From: Anolis sagrei
Lineage: Eukaryota; Chordata; Lepidosauria; Squamata; Anolidae
Assembly: GCF_037176765.1 (NCBI RefSeq)
Contig: NC_090025.1
Location: 143,154,758 to 143,218,757, forward strand
Direction: 5' to 3'
Length of the DNA stretch: 64,000 nucleotides
The position numbers were made by a program, and so were the translations under genes. The notes beneath the pieces were generated by a model. It ran no database searches, was not told the origin of the DNA, and worked only from the letters and a program-made list of their open reading frames with translations. Positions 57,001-59,409 of this stretch are shown piece by piece (position 1 is the stretch's first letter; each line of letters begins with the position of its first letter).

Positions 57001-57124
57001 TGATGGAAGAGTGGTTCTTGCTCACACCTTTCAAGAAGGCTTCCATCTCCTCGGTGTGGTGGTAGCCAAAGTCCAGCGAAGAAGCCAAAGGCAGCAGGAG
57101 ATACACCAAGCAGAGCCCACCCAT
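14175..57124 (-). CDS. CPM: Carboxypeptidase M, complete coding region (8 exons)
   Basis: Complement of 14175..14417, 17766..17914, 20469..20621, 23611..23781, 25956..26140, 28331..28503, 37594..37691, 56968..57124: 1329 bases, 442 residues (human 443). CPM is a GPI-anchored zinc carboxypeptidase that removes C-terminal Arg or Lys from kinins, anaphylatoxins and other peptides at the cell surface. Signal peptide about 1-16; catalytic M14 (N/E-type) domain to about 295, with zinc ligands His82 and Glu85 (NMHGNE) and His189 (NLHGG), and catalytic Glu280 (FEITLE); then a transthyretin-like domain from [15 protein letters not shown]; then a hydrophobic GPI tail. Each ligand is one residue below the human number, as expected from a one-residue shorter start. 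All phases close and all junctions are GT/AG. Confidence 0.97.
14628..15378 (-). mobile_element. CR1 LINE, RT segment joined to 3' region
   Basis: On the - strand 15378..15140 reads [31 protein letters not shown] and [13 protein letters not shown], which is CR1 reverse transcriptase. It passes near 15130 straight into the CR1 3' region (TCCAATTCTGGGCCCCAC, CCAACTCTATGATTCTAACC at the end). The later part of the RT and C-terminus is absent, so the copy carries an internal deletion. Confidence 0.85.
15440..15915. mobile_element. Foldback DNA element, TACAGTAGAGTCTTGCTTAT family
   Basis: The left end ACAGTAGAGTCTTGCTTATC and right end GTCGTATAAGCAAGACACTA (near 15890..15915) are inverted. Further inverted blocks are TTATCCGACA and TTTATCTGAAG. 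The interior has a GGA-rich run (15605..15640). No transposase was seen; a MITE. Confidence 0.6.
16300..16375 (+). repeat. 5S rRNA-derived SINE head fragment
   Basis: TCTGATCTTGGAAGCTAAAC followed by TGGTTAGTACTTGGAT matches the internal promoter half of 5S rRNA. A fuller copy is at 55062. It is a SINE fragment and not a functional 5S gene. Confidence 0.6.
16391..16716 (-). mobile_element. tRNA-derived SINE, family A
   Basis: Reading on -, the head GGAGCCCCTGGTGACACAGC with a tRNA-like B box precedes the family body (GTCATACTGGCCACATGACC, AGATATTAGCACC) and the end GGGGAAACCTTTAC. Eight copies of this family are in the window. It inserted into or beside a 5S-derived SINE piece. Confidence 0.8.
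16850..16995 (+). mobile_element. Sauria-type SINE tail fragment
   Basis: GGTTCAATCC, GAAGTCACACTCTCA, CCCTGTGATAATGTC and TTGAAGGCACACAACAAC are the body and 3' end of the SINE class whose tail resembles a Bov-B LINE. Fragmentary. Confidence 0.5.
17599..17729. mobile_element. hAT-type palindromic MITE
   Basis: It begins CAGCGGTTCTCTATC and ends GGTTGAGAACCACTG, with complementary interior arms (CTCCCAGAAATCCTAACAGC and TGGGATTCTGGGAGTTG). GCATAG occurs on both flanks. It is a near relative of the 135-bp copy at 24110. Confidence 0.75.
17766..17914 (-). CDS. CPM: CPM coding exon 7 (transthyretin-like domain)
   Basis: It encodes (G)[39 protein letters not shown] and [10 protein letters not shown]. 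This is the start of the beta-sandwich that follows the catalytic domain in N/E carboxypeptidases (human VKGQVFDQNGNPLPN). The donor is AAT/GTAAGT in phase 0. A hAT MITE sits 37 bases past the donor on the CPM strand. Confidence 0.95.
18246..18402 (-). mobile_element. tRNA-derived SINE, family B, 5' part
   Basis: On - it begins GAGCCGTAAGTGGCGCAATG with the B box GGTTCGAATG and runs to GGGACACGAGAGAAGCCTCC. It stops at an arm of the CAGGCATGGGCAAACTTC MITE at 18184..18244. Confidence 0.75.
18955..19731. mobile_element. hAT non-autonomous element, 777 bp
   Basis: The left end CAGTGTTTCTCAACTT and right end AAGTTGGGAAACACTG form inverted repeats. The flanks TTCAAGAC (18947..18954) and TTCTAGAC (19732..19739) are an 8-bp duplication with one mismatch, as expected for hAT. 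The interior has repeated modules (AACTACAACTCC, CAAGTTTGGT) but no transposase. Confidence 0.85.
20469..20621 (-). CDS. CPM: CPM coding exon 6 (catalytic Glu)
   Basis: It encodes [40 protein letters not shown] and [10 protein letters not shown]. The second Glu of FEITLE is the catalytic base, Glu280. SCC keeps the cysteine pair of the family. Confidence 0.96.
20727..21575 (+). repeat. Unclassified LTR-like repeat, copy 1 (fossil)
   Basis: It starts near TTGGAAATAGCAACC and shares long blocks with copies at 27499 and 60453: CTCAGACTCCATTTTA, TGTATGCTGAATACATGAAG, GTAAACCAGATATGTTA, TTTTATGGGAGAGTAGATG. It is interrupted by a Penelope-like end at 20950..21075. The right edge is approximate. 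Confidence 0.5.
20950..21075 (+). mobile_element. Penelope-like element, single end module
   Basis: TGTTGCTTTCATGACTGAAA, GCTGTGAGTTTTCCGGGCTG, CAGAAGCATTCTCTCC and CAGGCATCCTCAGAGG match the left ends of the other copies. No right arm is present. It interrupts the repeat at 20727. Confidence 0.65.
22629..22828. mobile_element. hAT element, truncated copy
   Basis: It begins CAGTGTTCTCAACCTTCC and then follows the reverse complement of the right part of the 777-bp element (TTGTGGTGACCACCAACCA, TTGCTACTTCATAACTGTAA, TATCTGATATGCAG). It ends near 22828 without a second terminus, next to a CR1 3' end. Confidence 0.75.
22838..22913 (+). mobile_element. CR1 LINE, last 75 bp
   Basis: TCCTGCTTCTTGGCAGGGGG, TTGGACTGGATGGCCC and CCAACTCTATGATTCTATG form the CR1 3' terminus. 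A very short 5'-truncated insertion. Confidence 0.8.
23611..23781 (-). CDS. CPM: CPM coding exon 5
   Basis: It encodes [40 protein letters not shown] and [23 protein letters not shown] is the conserved tyrosine loop of M14 N/E enzymes (human NGYSWYPLQ). Acceptor CCCCCCTGTAG; donor GTAAGA. Confidence 0.95.
   Translation of the reverse strand, partial: LQLLYKAVAKHWIMMFLCTLQKHMQTITPECFKELHVTMEMTFQVALQMGMLGTGC
23878..23960 (-). mobile_element. L2-like 3' tail with CAA/CAG repeat
   Basis: A CAACAACAACAGCAGCAGC-type microsatellite precedes TCTTTATTTGTATTCTGCCC and GAGGGGACTCAGAGCGG, the antisense L2-type 3' end. Confidence 0.55.
24110..24244. mobile_element. hAT-type palindromic MITE, 135 bp, 8-bp TSD
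   Basis: CAGTGGTTCTCAACCTGGGG to GGTAGAGAACCACTG, with arms complementary over most of their length. It is flanked by perfect 8-bp duplications CTCTAGAG at 24102..24109 and 24245..24252. Confidence 0.92.
24459..25105 (+). mobile_element. LINE ORF2 C-terminal fragment, split by an L2-like tail
   Basis: 24459..24693 reads [35 protein letters not shown] and [14 protein letters not shown], a C-terminal motif of several LINE clades. The matching 3' part resumes at about 24940..25105. Between them sits an (AAT)n run and an antisense L2-like 3' end (24696..24905), inserted later. The LINE clade was not determined. Confidence 0.65.
24696..24905 (-). mobile_element. L2-like 3' end with (AAT)n
   Basis: AATAATAATAATAATAATAA is followed by CTTTATTTATACCCCGCCAC, GGGGACTCAGGGTGGC and an A-rich end. 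It interrupts the LINE fragment at 24459..25105. Confidence 0.65.
25580..25900 (+). mobile_element. tRNA-derived SINE, family A
   Basis: The head AGAGCCCCCGGTGGCATAGT and B box GGTTCAAATCC are followed by the family body and the end GGGGAAATCCTTTACC. It ends 56 bp before the CPM exon-4 donor. Confidence 0.85.
25956..26140 (-). CDS. CPM: CPM coding exon 4 (third zinc ligand)
   Basis: It encodes (R)[39 protein letters not shown] and [28 protein letters not shown] is the family substrate-carboxylate motif and NLHGG carries zinc ligand His189. NAS is a possible glycosylation site. Acceptor CTGCTAAG; donor CAG/GTAAGT. Confidence 0.96.
26548..26625. repeat. (TTTA)n and (CA)n microsatellites
   Basis: About nine TTTA units run to 26587, followed by a CACACA-rich stretch. 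Confidence 0.9.
26938..27206 (-). mobile_element. tRNA-derived SINE, family A, 5'-truncated
   Basis: On - it runs from near the B box (GGTTCAAATCC) to the tail CTTTACCTTTACC. The tRNA A-box part is missing. Confidence 0.75.
27499..28297 (-). repeat. Unclassified LTR-like repeat, copy 3 (fossil)
   Basis: A 799-bp copy in reverse orientation. The ends TTTTGGAAAA and TTTCCAACA are inverted, and CAGAAT occurs on both flanks (27493..27498, 28298..28303). Short inverted ends plus a 4-6 bp duplication suggest a solo LTR, but no family was recognised. Confidence 0.5.
28331..28503 (-). CDS. CPM: CPM coding exon 3 (M14 core)
   Basis: It encodes [40 protein letters not shown] and [17 protein letters not shown]. 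The stretch from STRIHI to [10 protein letters not shown] is the conserved substrate-binding segment of the carboxypeptidase fold. It ends with two bases of an Arg codon. Confidence 0.95.
28747..29070 (-). mobile_element. tRNA-derived SINE, family A
   Basis: A near full-length copy on -, from the tRNA-like head at 29070 to the tail at 28747. The head runs directly into an inverted copy of itself (29068..29083), giving a 16-bp hairpin. Confidence 0.85.
29196..29250. repeat. (GAAG)n microsatellite
   Basis: About thirteen GAAG units, followed by 200 bp of G/A-rich DNA to about 29450. Open frames on the other strand here are compositional. Confidence 0.95.
29911..30015. mobile_element. Palindromic MITE, CAGGTATGGGCAAACTTCGG family
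   Basis: The left arm CAGGTATGGGCAAACTTCGG and TCTGGGTGTTTTGG is mirrored by CCAAAACACCCAGAG and CCGAAGTTTGCC. Single arms of the same family are at 18184, 45314 and 58262. Confidence 0.75.
30137..30374 (-). mobile_element. tRNA-derived SINE, family B
   Basis: On + it starts GTGTCAGAAGAGACTTGCAA, the reverse of the family tail, and ends at the tRNA-like head (TAGCCCATTGCACCAC). Length and order fit a near full copy. Confidence 0.8.
31237..31387. mobile_element. Palindromic MITE, GGGCCCTTCCACACAGCC family
   Basis: The arms GGGCCCTTCCACACAGCC and CAGCTGTGTGGAAGGGGCCC are inverted, and the interior repeats CAAAGCAGAT blocks in both orientations. It is flanked by TA on each side. Confidence 0.85.
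32242..32375. mobile_element. Palindromic MITE, GGCCCCTTCCATACTGCC family
   Basis: GGCCCCTTCCATACTGCCAT at the left mirrors GGCAGTGTAGAAGGGGCC at the right. The interior has matching ATCCAGATTATCTGC arms. Confidence 0.8.
33300..33395. repeat. (GA)n-like and poly-G tract
   Basis: GAGAGAGAGAAAGAGAGGGA at 33321..33347 and a G run at 33376..33389. Confidence 0.85.
33678..33963 (+). mobile_element. Sauria-type SINE with inserted MITE
   Basis: AGCCAGCATGGAGTCATGG, CCACTCAGTCATGGAAACCC and TCTTGCCAAG are the SINE body. A palindromic MITE (about 33816..33955) then intervenes, and AAGAAAGCCCTGTCATGG resumes the tail. AAG occurs on both MITE flanks. Confidence 0.6.
33816..33952. mobile_element. Palindromic MITE nested in a SINE
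   Basis: GGTCCCTTCCACACAGCTAA mirrors ATGGCTGTGTGGAAGGGTCC. It belongs to the GGGCCCTTCCACACAGCC group. Confidence 0.8.
34018..34195 (+). mobile_element. Sauria-type SINE
   Basis: CAGCATGGTGTAGTGGTTTG, GACTTTGAAGACCAGG, CTTAGGCAAGTCAAAC and ATGCCTTCAAGTCAGC match the tRNA-derived, Bov-B-tailed lizard SINE. It is degenerate toward the 3' end. Confidence 0.65.
34400..34549. mobile_element. Palindromic MITE, 150 bp
   Basis: The arms around CACTGCCATATAATGCAGTT and AACTGCATTATATGACAGTG are inverted. TCA is present on both flanks (34397..34399, 34550..34552). Confidence 0.8.
34702..34916. mobile_element. Small Tc1/mariner-like (Tigger-type) MITE
   Basis: The end TTGAGGGTCATACTGTA and blocks such as TTATCCACAG resemble the MITEs that begin TACAGTATGACCCTC. 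The left end is weak. Confidence 0.4.
35408..35905. repeat. Cluster of partial MITE arms with an L2-like 3' end
   Basis: Repeated blocks GGTGCATTTACAATATGGAA, TATGTGGTCCTGGGAGTT and AAGGTCCA(T/C)(A/G)CCCTTCTCT recur three times. TGTAAACCGCTTTGAATCCC to AATAAATAATAAATAA (35643..35712) is an L2-type terminus inside the cluster. Confidence 0.5.
35981..36010. repeat. (GA)n microsatellite
   Basis: About fifteen GA units; a poly-G run follows at 36078..36088. Confidence 0.95.
36639..36766. mobile_element. Palindromic MITE, GGGCTCTTCCAGACAGGCC family
   Basis: GGGCTCTTCCAGACAGGCC mirrors GGTCTGTCTGGAAGGGCCC. Matching GATCTGG and CAGATCCTGG blocks lie inside. A sister copy is at 37847. Confidence 0.8.
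36770..36918. mobile_element. Palindromic MITE abutting the previous one
   Basis: GGGCCCTTCCACACAGCCCT mirrors AGGACTCTGTGGAAGGGCCC. Only TTA separates it from the MITE at 36639..36766; TAA follows on the right. Confidence 0.85.
36999..37232. repeat. Compound palindromic MITE with duplicated arm
   Basis: TGGATCTACACTGCCAT(G/A)(C/T) occurs twice (about 37011 and 37083), with ATTATCTGCTTTGAACTGGA-type arms, ending GGCAGCGTAGAAGGGGCC. It looks like two partial copies in tandem. Confidence 0.6.
37594..37691 (-). CDS. CPM: CPM coding exon 2 (zinc ligands His/Glu)
   Basis: It encodes (G)[19 protein letters not shown], then [19 protein letters not shown] holds zinc ligands His82 and Glu85; human has NMHGDE. 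The acceptor is CTTAAAG and the donor GTACGT. Confidence 0.95.
37847..37998. mobile_element. Palindromic MITE, sister of 36639
   Basis: GGGACCCTTCCAGACAGGCC mirrors GGACCTGTCTGGAAGTGCCC, with the inner arms ATCAGATCCTGG and CAGGATCTGATCC. Confidence 0.8.
38012..38568. repeat. Disrupted MITE pair
   Basis: The left arm GGGCTGTTCCGCACACACAG with AGAATATCTTGACAGAAAAT and the right arm ATTCAGCTGTGTGGAAGGGG at 38548..38568 belong to one MITE. Another MITE-like block (38095..38500, TTTCAGACAGCTCTAAATC) lies between. Confidence 0.5.
39507..40042. mobile_element. Palindromic MITE split by an LTR
   Basis: The left part ends TGAATCTGGATTT (39582). The right part restarts GATTTTATATGGCGGTATAG and ends GATGGGGCC. 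Between them is a 432-bp LTR with a duplicated GATTT. Confidence 0.8.
39583..40014 (+). mobile_element. Solo LTR nested in a MITE (fossil)
   Basis: It starts TGTTGGAGCATG and ends ATTATGCTACA, and is flanked by perfect 5-bp duplications GATTT (39578..39582, 40015..40019). A (TG)n run lies at 39606..39629. A late AGTAAA (about 39897) before TTCTTTACTGTTCACC suggests + orientation. It looks like a whole solo LTR; family unknown. It is younger than the MITE it splits. Confidence 0.8.
40333..41116 (-). mobile_element. Solo LTR, 784 bp (fossil)
   Basis: Its ends are a perfect inverted TGTTCTG/CAGAACA and it is flanked by 5-bp duplications GTTTG (40328..40332, 41117..41121). AATAAA on - (about 40483) lies about 150 bp from the 3' end, so the LTR is read on the - strand, the same strand as CPM. 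No internal genes. It looks like a whole solo LTR of ERV or gypsy type. Confidence 0.85.
42095..43080. mobile_element. DNA element with GGCAGTCCCCGAGTTAC-type ends
   Basis: The left end AAGCAGCCCCCAAGTTATGA and right end TGTAACTCGGGGACTGCCTG are inverted. Inside are CTAT-type microsatellites (42200..42245, 42795..42810), two long G runs, a duplicated block (TTAGTTTAAAACATCTTC vs GTTTAAAATGGCTTCC) and no transposase. Confidence 0.65.
42428..42451. repeat. Poly-G run of 24
   Basis: An uninterrupted run of about 24 G; a second run of about 15 lies at 42520..42534. Lengths may be affected by sequencing error. Confidence 0.85.
43627..44266. mobile_element. Palindromic MITE split by CR1
   Basis: The left part GGTCCCATCTACACTGCTCT to TTAAGTGGATTATAT meets CR1 at 43683. 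The right part resumes at about 44161 (TATATGGCAGTGATCTGG) and ends TTTATGGCAGTATAGAAGGG. Confidence 0.7.
43684..44160 (-). mobile_element. CR1 LINE 3' end
   Basis: On + it begins ATAGAATCATAGAGTTGCAA (reverse of the 3' terminus), then CCATCCAGCCTCTGTTTAC and CAGGCTAAACATGTCCAGCT, ending GACACATTCCAGCTTGTCAA. A 5'-truncated copy of about 475 bp. Confidence 0.88.
44456..44563. mobile_element. Palindromic MITE, short copy
   Basis: GGTTCCCTTCCACACAGCCA at the left and ATGGTAGTGTAGAAGGGGCC at the right. The ends belong to two related MITE groups, so this may be a recombinant or deleted copy. Confidence 0.65.
45314..45400. mobile_element. MITE left arm next to C-rich DNA
   Basis: CAGGCACAGGCAAATTTTGG, CCAGGTGTTTTGGACTTCAA and ATTCCTAACAGCCTCAGGCC match the arm at 29911 and the mirror arm at 58262. 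C/T-rich DNA follows to about 45800. Confidence 0.65.
46113..46366 (-). mobile_element. tRNA-derived SINE, family B
   Basis: Full-length on -, with head CCCCCAATGGTGCAATGGG, B box GGTTCGAATC and tail CTTGCAGTTTCTCAAGTTGC followed by TCCTGACAC. Confidence 0.85.
47512..47800 (+). mobile_element. LINE 3' end behind a SINE head
   Basis: 47512..47550 is a family A SINE head (AGGAGTCCCCAGTGGCACAA). From about 47551 the + strand reads [18 protein letters not shown] and [18 protein letters not shown], then SKEI and stop, a LINE C-terminal Cys/His motif. A 3' UTR ends in CCATAAATAAAATG. This may be a chimeric retrotransposition product. Confidence 0.6.
47912..48340. mobile_element. MITE (GGGTGCATCTACACTGT family) split by a SINE
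   Basis: The left part GGGTGCATCTACACTGTGGA to ACCAAACTACAGCTCTC, then a family B SINE, then the right part TTGAGCCATGGAACTTAAAG and TGGTATCAAACTG. Compare the intact copy at 908. Confidence 0.65.
48026..48270 (-). mobile_element. tRNA-derived SINE, family B, nested in a MITE
   Basis: The tail complement ATGTCAGGAGCAACTTGAGA at the left and tRNA-like head complement GGTTTAACCCATTGCGCC at the right. It interrupts the MITE at 47912. Confidence 0.82.
49345..50337. mobile_element. hAT non-autonomous element, about 1 kb
   Basis: CAGCATTTCACAACCT at the left mirrors AGGTTGAGAAACACTG at the right. The flanks ATCTAGAT and ATCGAGTT are an imperfect 8-bp duplication (6 of 8). It shares nearly all modules with the 777-bp copy at 18955 and has about 220 bp extra. 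Confidence 0.8.
50429..50675 (+). mobile_element. Penelope-like element, two inverted ends
   Basis: TGTTGAAGGCTTTCATGGTC and the end module (GACATTTCACCCACATCTAT, GGCATCCTCAGAGG) are followed after about 55 bp by the inverted module (CATAGATGTGGGTGAAACAT, ATGCTTCTGGAACATGGCCA). No coding part remains. Confidence 0.7.
50808..51140 (+). mobile_element. tRNA-derived SINE, family A, full-length
   Basis: AGGAGCCCCCAGTGGTGCAG, the family body, GACTTAATGTCAGGGGAAAA and CCTTTACCTTTACC. The clearest full copy of family A in the window. Confidence 0.9.
51930..52497 (+). mobile_element. CR1 LINE 3' end with internal tandem duplication
   Basis: It runs from CTAGTCTCCAATTCTGGGCA to CAACTCTATGATTCTATGAT. 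A block of about 63 bp starting ACTTCCTAACTG(C/T)GAGAGCT is present twice in tandem (about 52229 and 52293). Confidence 0.88.
52984..53504 (-). mobile_element. tRNA-derived SINE, family B, outer copy
   Basis: On + GTGTCAGAAGCGACTTGAGA (tail complement) runs to CTCACCCTGTCTTGCG, is interrupted by a second SINE, and resumes CCCTGTCTTGCGGATTTGAA to the head GTTTAACCTATTGCGCCACC. Confidence 0.85.
53143..53418 (+). mobile_element. tRNA-derived SINE, family B, nested, 13-bp TSD
   Basis: A complete SINE: head CCTCCGGTGGCGCCATGGGT, B box GGTTCGAATCC, family body, tail CGCTCCTGACATGAC and A-rich end. It is flanked by the perfect 13-bp duplication ACCCTGTCTTGCG (53130..53142, 53419..53431). It inserted in reverse orientation into an older copy of its own family. 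Confidence 0.95.
53975..54045 (+). mobile_element. L2-like LINE 3' end
   Basis: TTGTAAACCTCCTTGAGTCG and CTGAGAAAGGCGGTATATAA with an AAATAAAAATG end form an L2-type terminus. Confidence 0.6.
54290..54957. repeat. Long polypurine (GGAA/GAAA)n tract
   Basis: About 670 bp of almost pure purine on +, with GGAAGGAAAGAAAGAA-type units and GAGAGAGA blocks. Frames of 252-287 codons on - in all three registers have only Ser, Phe, Leu and Pro and are not genes. It lies in the CPM intron 2.0 kb downstream (in the CPM sense) of coding exon 1. Confidence 0.95.
55062..55265 (+). mobile_element. 5S rRNA-derived SINE
   Basis: The head TCTGATCTTGGAAGCTAAGC, TTGGTTAGTATTTGGATGGG and AGGCCACC matches the 3' half of 5S rRNA, including internal control elements. 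The tail TTGCCTAAGAAAACCTTTTG and CATGGGGTTGCCACAGATCA resembles the Bov-B-type end. It is a retroposed SINE and not a 5S gene. Confidence 0.75.
55447..55737 (-). mobile_element. tRNA-derived SINE, family A
   Basis: On - it runs from GGAGCTCCTTGTGGCGCAGT to the tail GGGGAAAATCTTTAC. A deletion around 55620 removes part of the body. Confidence 0.82.
55989..56200 (+). mobile_element. Penelope-like element, two inverted ends
   Basis: TGTTGAAGGCTTTAATGGC with AAGCATTCTCTCCTGACGTT, then almost at once the inverted module GAGGATGCCCACCATAGATG, AGTGCTTCTGGAACATGG, GGAAAACTCACA. No coding part is left. Confidence 0.65.
56512..56668 (-). mobile_element. tRNA-derived SINE, family A, 5'-truncated
   Basis: Only the 3' half remains, from AACAGCACTCTGTGTAG to the tail CTTTACCTTTATC. 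It ends 300 bp before the CPM exon 1 donor. Confidence 0.78.
56735..56840. mobile_element. Partial Tigger-like MITE
   Basis: TGGTACTTGAGCATCCATGG, TTGGTGTCCAGGGGGAGCC and ACCCCAGTGGATACCGA are also found near 36400 and 61110. A fragment only. Confidence 0.45.
56968..57124 (-). CDS. CPM: CPM first coding exon: start, signal peptide, M14 start
   Basis: ATG at 57124 opens [16 protein letters not shown], a cleavable signal peptide, followed by [20 protein letters not shown] and [16 protein letters not shown]. Human reads LDFNYHRQEGMEAFLK here. NHS is a likely N-glycosylation site. The donor is CAAG/GTAAGG. Only three bases upstream of ATG, TTTCCTCCCAG looks like an acceptor, so a 5' non-coding exon probably splices in at 57127. 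Confidence 0.95.
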
Positions 57125-57232
57125 CGCCTGGGAGGAAAGACGCAGAGCAAGTGGTCAGGAAAGAGACCTAGTGTGTCTGGGGGCCTGGATGCAGCCCTTT
57201 GAGTTCTTTTCTCAGGCCCTCCTGTCTCTCAC

Positions 57233-58190
57233 CATCCTTTCTTTCTTTCTTTCTTTCTTTCCTCCTTCCCTCAGTCTTTCTCTTGCCTTCCTTCCTTCCC
57301 TTCCACCCTTTCATCCTTCCTTACTTCCCTCTCTCCCTCTTTCTCCTTCCTTCCTTCTCTCTCTCTTTCTCCCTCCAATCCCTTCCACCCTTCCTTCCTT
57401 CTCCTTCCATCCTTCCCTTCCACTCTTTCATCCTCCCTTCCATTGCTTTTGTCTTTCCTTCCTTCTCTCTTCCCTTCCCTCCCTCTTTCTCCCTCTCTCC
57501 ATTCCCTTCCACCCTTTCATCCTTCCTTTCCCCTTTCCCTCTTATCTTTCCTTCCTCCCTTTCCTCTTGTCTTTCTTTCCTTCTTTCCTTCTTCCTTCTC
57601 TTCCCTTCCCTCCCTGTTTCTCCCTTCCTCCATTCCCTTCCACTCTTTCGTCCTTCCTTTCTTTCCTCTTTCTCCTTGCTTCCTTCCCTCCCTCTTGTCT
57701 TTCCTTCCTTCTCTCTTCCCTTCCTCCTTCCCTTCATTCCTTCCTTCCCTCTTTCTCCCTCCTGTCATTGCCTTCCACCCTTCCTTCCTTCCTTCCTTTC
57801 CTTTTTCCCCCTTCCATCTTTCCCTTCCACCCTTTCATCCTTCCTTCCTTCCCTCTTGTCTTTCCTACCTTCCCTCTTTCCTTCCTCCTTCCCTTCCCTC
57901 CCTCTTTCTCCCTCCCCTCATTCCCTTCCACCCTTTTGTCCTTCCTTCCTTCCCTCTTTCTCCTTCCATCCTTCCTTTTCACTCTTTCATCCTTCCTTCC
58001 TTCCCTTTTGGCTTTCCTCCCTTCTCTTTTGCCTTCCTCCTTACCTTCCATCCTTCACTTTTGTCTTTCTTTCCTTCCCTCTTTCCTACCTCCTCCCCTC
58101 TCTTCCTCTTTCTTCTTCCATCCTTCTTCCCTTTTTCTGTCCTTCTTACTCTCTTTCCTTCCTTCCTCCTTCCCTTCCATCCTTCCATCA
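57233..58190. repeat. Long polypyrimidine (TTCC)n tract
   Basis: About 960 bp of nearly pure pyrimidine on +, with TTTCTTCCTTCCCTCC-type units. Open frames of up to 356 codons on + contain only Ser, Phe, Leu and Pro and are artefacts. It starts about 105 bp upstream (in the CPM sense) of the first CPM coding exon and would be purine-rich in CPM pre-mRNA if the promoter is near 58.76 kb. Confidence 0.95.
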
Positions 58191-58261
58191 CTGGGCAGCC
58201 AGTCCTGCGGCCCCCAAGTTAGAAAGTTTGCCCATGCATGATCTACACTTAAGCGGCTGAG

Positions 58262-58347
58262 GGGGGAAAGGAAGGGGCCTGAGGCTGTTAGGAATGGTGG
58301 GAGTTGAAGTCCAAAACACCTGGAGGACCCAAGTTTGCCCATGCCTG
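58262..58347. mobile_element. MITE right arm
   Basis: GGGCCTGAGGCTGTTAGGAA, GTGGGAGTTGAAGTCCAAAA and CAAGTTTGCCCATGCCTG are the mirror of the arm at 45314. Confidence 0.7.
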
Positions 58348-58563
58348 CAGTAGAATCAATTCAGCTTGACACCACTTGAACTGCTTTGATTAAATCCTAT
58401 GACATTCCTGAAAGTTGTGTGTGAGGAGGAGGAGGAGGAGGCGTAAGACCTTGTCAAACTCCTAGCATCCCATAGCATTGAACTCTGGCAGTTCCAAGTG
58501 GTGTCAAAGTGCCTTAATTCCAACATACCCGCATGCAACCTCCCAGGGCTTCTTCCTCCTCAC

Positions 58564-58790
58564 CCCAAAAGCAGCCCAAAGCCCGCTTTTTGATCTTGGG
58601 ATGACTCCTGTTGCTGCTGCTGCTGCCTCCCTTTCCGCAGTCCTCCGACTCTTCTGCTGCTGCTGCTGCTTCTCAGGCTTTGCAGCCAAGCTGCAGGCAG
58701 CGCCCAGCGCAAGGAGAGTCTCAGCAGTGCTGGGACAGCCCTCCTGCCTATGACTGACGCAGGAGGCAGCCAATCCAGGAAGAGAAAACC
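58564..58790 (-). promoter_or_regulatory. CPM: Candidate CPM promoter and non-coding first exon
   Basis: A GC-rich, CpG-containing island in otherwise AT-rich DNA. On the - strand it has GGATTGGCTG (inverted CCAAT box) and TGCGTCA (AP-1/CRE-like) near 58745..58780. A transcribed-looking GCA-rich stretch follows and a good donor, TTTTGGG/GTGAGG, would end an exon at 58564. This fits the acceptor three bases before the CPM ATG. Inferred, with no transcript evidence. Confidence 0.45.
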
Positions 58791-59045
58791 AAACCTGTCC
58801 CCAACCCAGCCCTAGGTGTCCTCTTCCAAAGTACCAACCATGTCAGGGAGGGATTATTAGGGATGCTTCGTTGATTTTTAATTTTTTTTTAAAAAAAAAC
58901 TTTGCACAGAATTATATTTATTATTTATTTATTTAACTACATTTTACATTTATTGATTTTTAGTTACTACATTTATTTTTATTTACTACATTTATTTACT
59001 GCATTTATTTATTTTGCTACATTGATATGCCGCTTTTCTCCCCCT
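58791..59045. other. AT-rich DNA upstream of CPM
   Basis: TTTATTTA-type simple sequence (58915..59020) between the candidate CPM promoter and the next SINE. Nothing else was recognised. Confidence 0.6.
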
Positions 59046-59378
59046 AAGGTAAGGTAAAGGTTTTCCCCTGACAGTAAGTCCAGTCGTGTCCAACTCTGGA
59101 GTGTGGTGCTCATCCCCATTTCTAAGCTGAAGAGCCGGCATTGTCCGTAGACACCTCCAAGGTCGTGTGGCCAGCATGACTGCATGGAGCGCCGTCATCT
59201 TCCCACCAGAGCAGTACCTACTGATCTACTCATATTGCTTCTGCCAAACTGCTAGGTTGGCAGAAGCTGGGGCTGGCAGCGGAAGCTCACGCTACTCCCC
59301 GGATTAAAACCTGCGACCTTTTGGTCAACAAGCTTAGCAGCTCAGTGGTTTAACCCACTGTGCCACCAGGGGCTCCTT
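59046..59378 (-). mobile_element. tRNA-derived SINE, family A
   Basis: On - the head GGAGCCCCTGGTGGCACAGT runs through the full body to CCTTTACCTTACC. A full-length copy. Confidence 0.88.
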
Positions 59379-59409
59379 TTCTCCCCCTGGGAACTCAAAG
59401 CAGGCTCTA

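Noticed and set aside
57171-58260. Open frames of 259, 353 and 356 codons on +
   Set aside because: They lie in the TTCC tract, occur in all three frames at once and consist almost only of Ser, Phe, Leu and Pro. This is composition, not coding.
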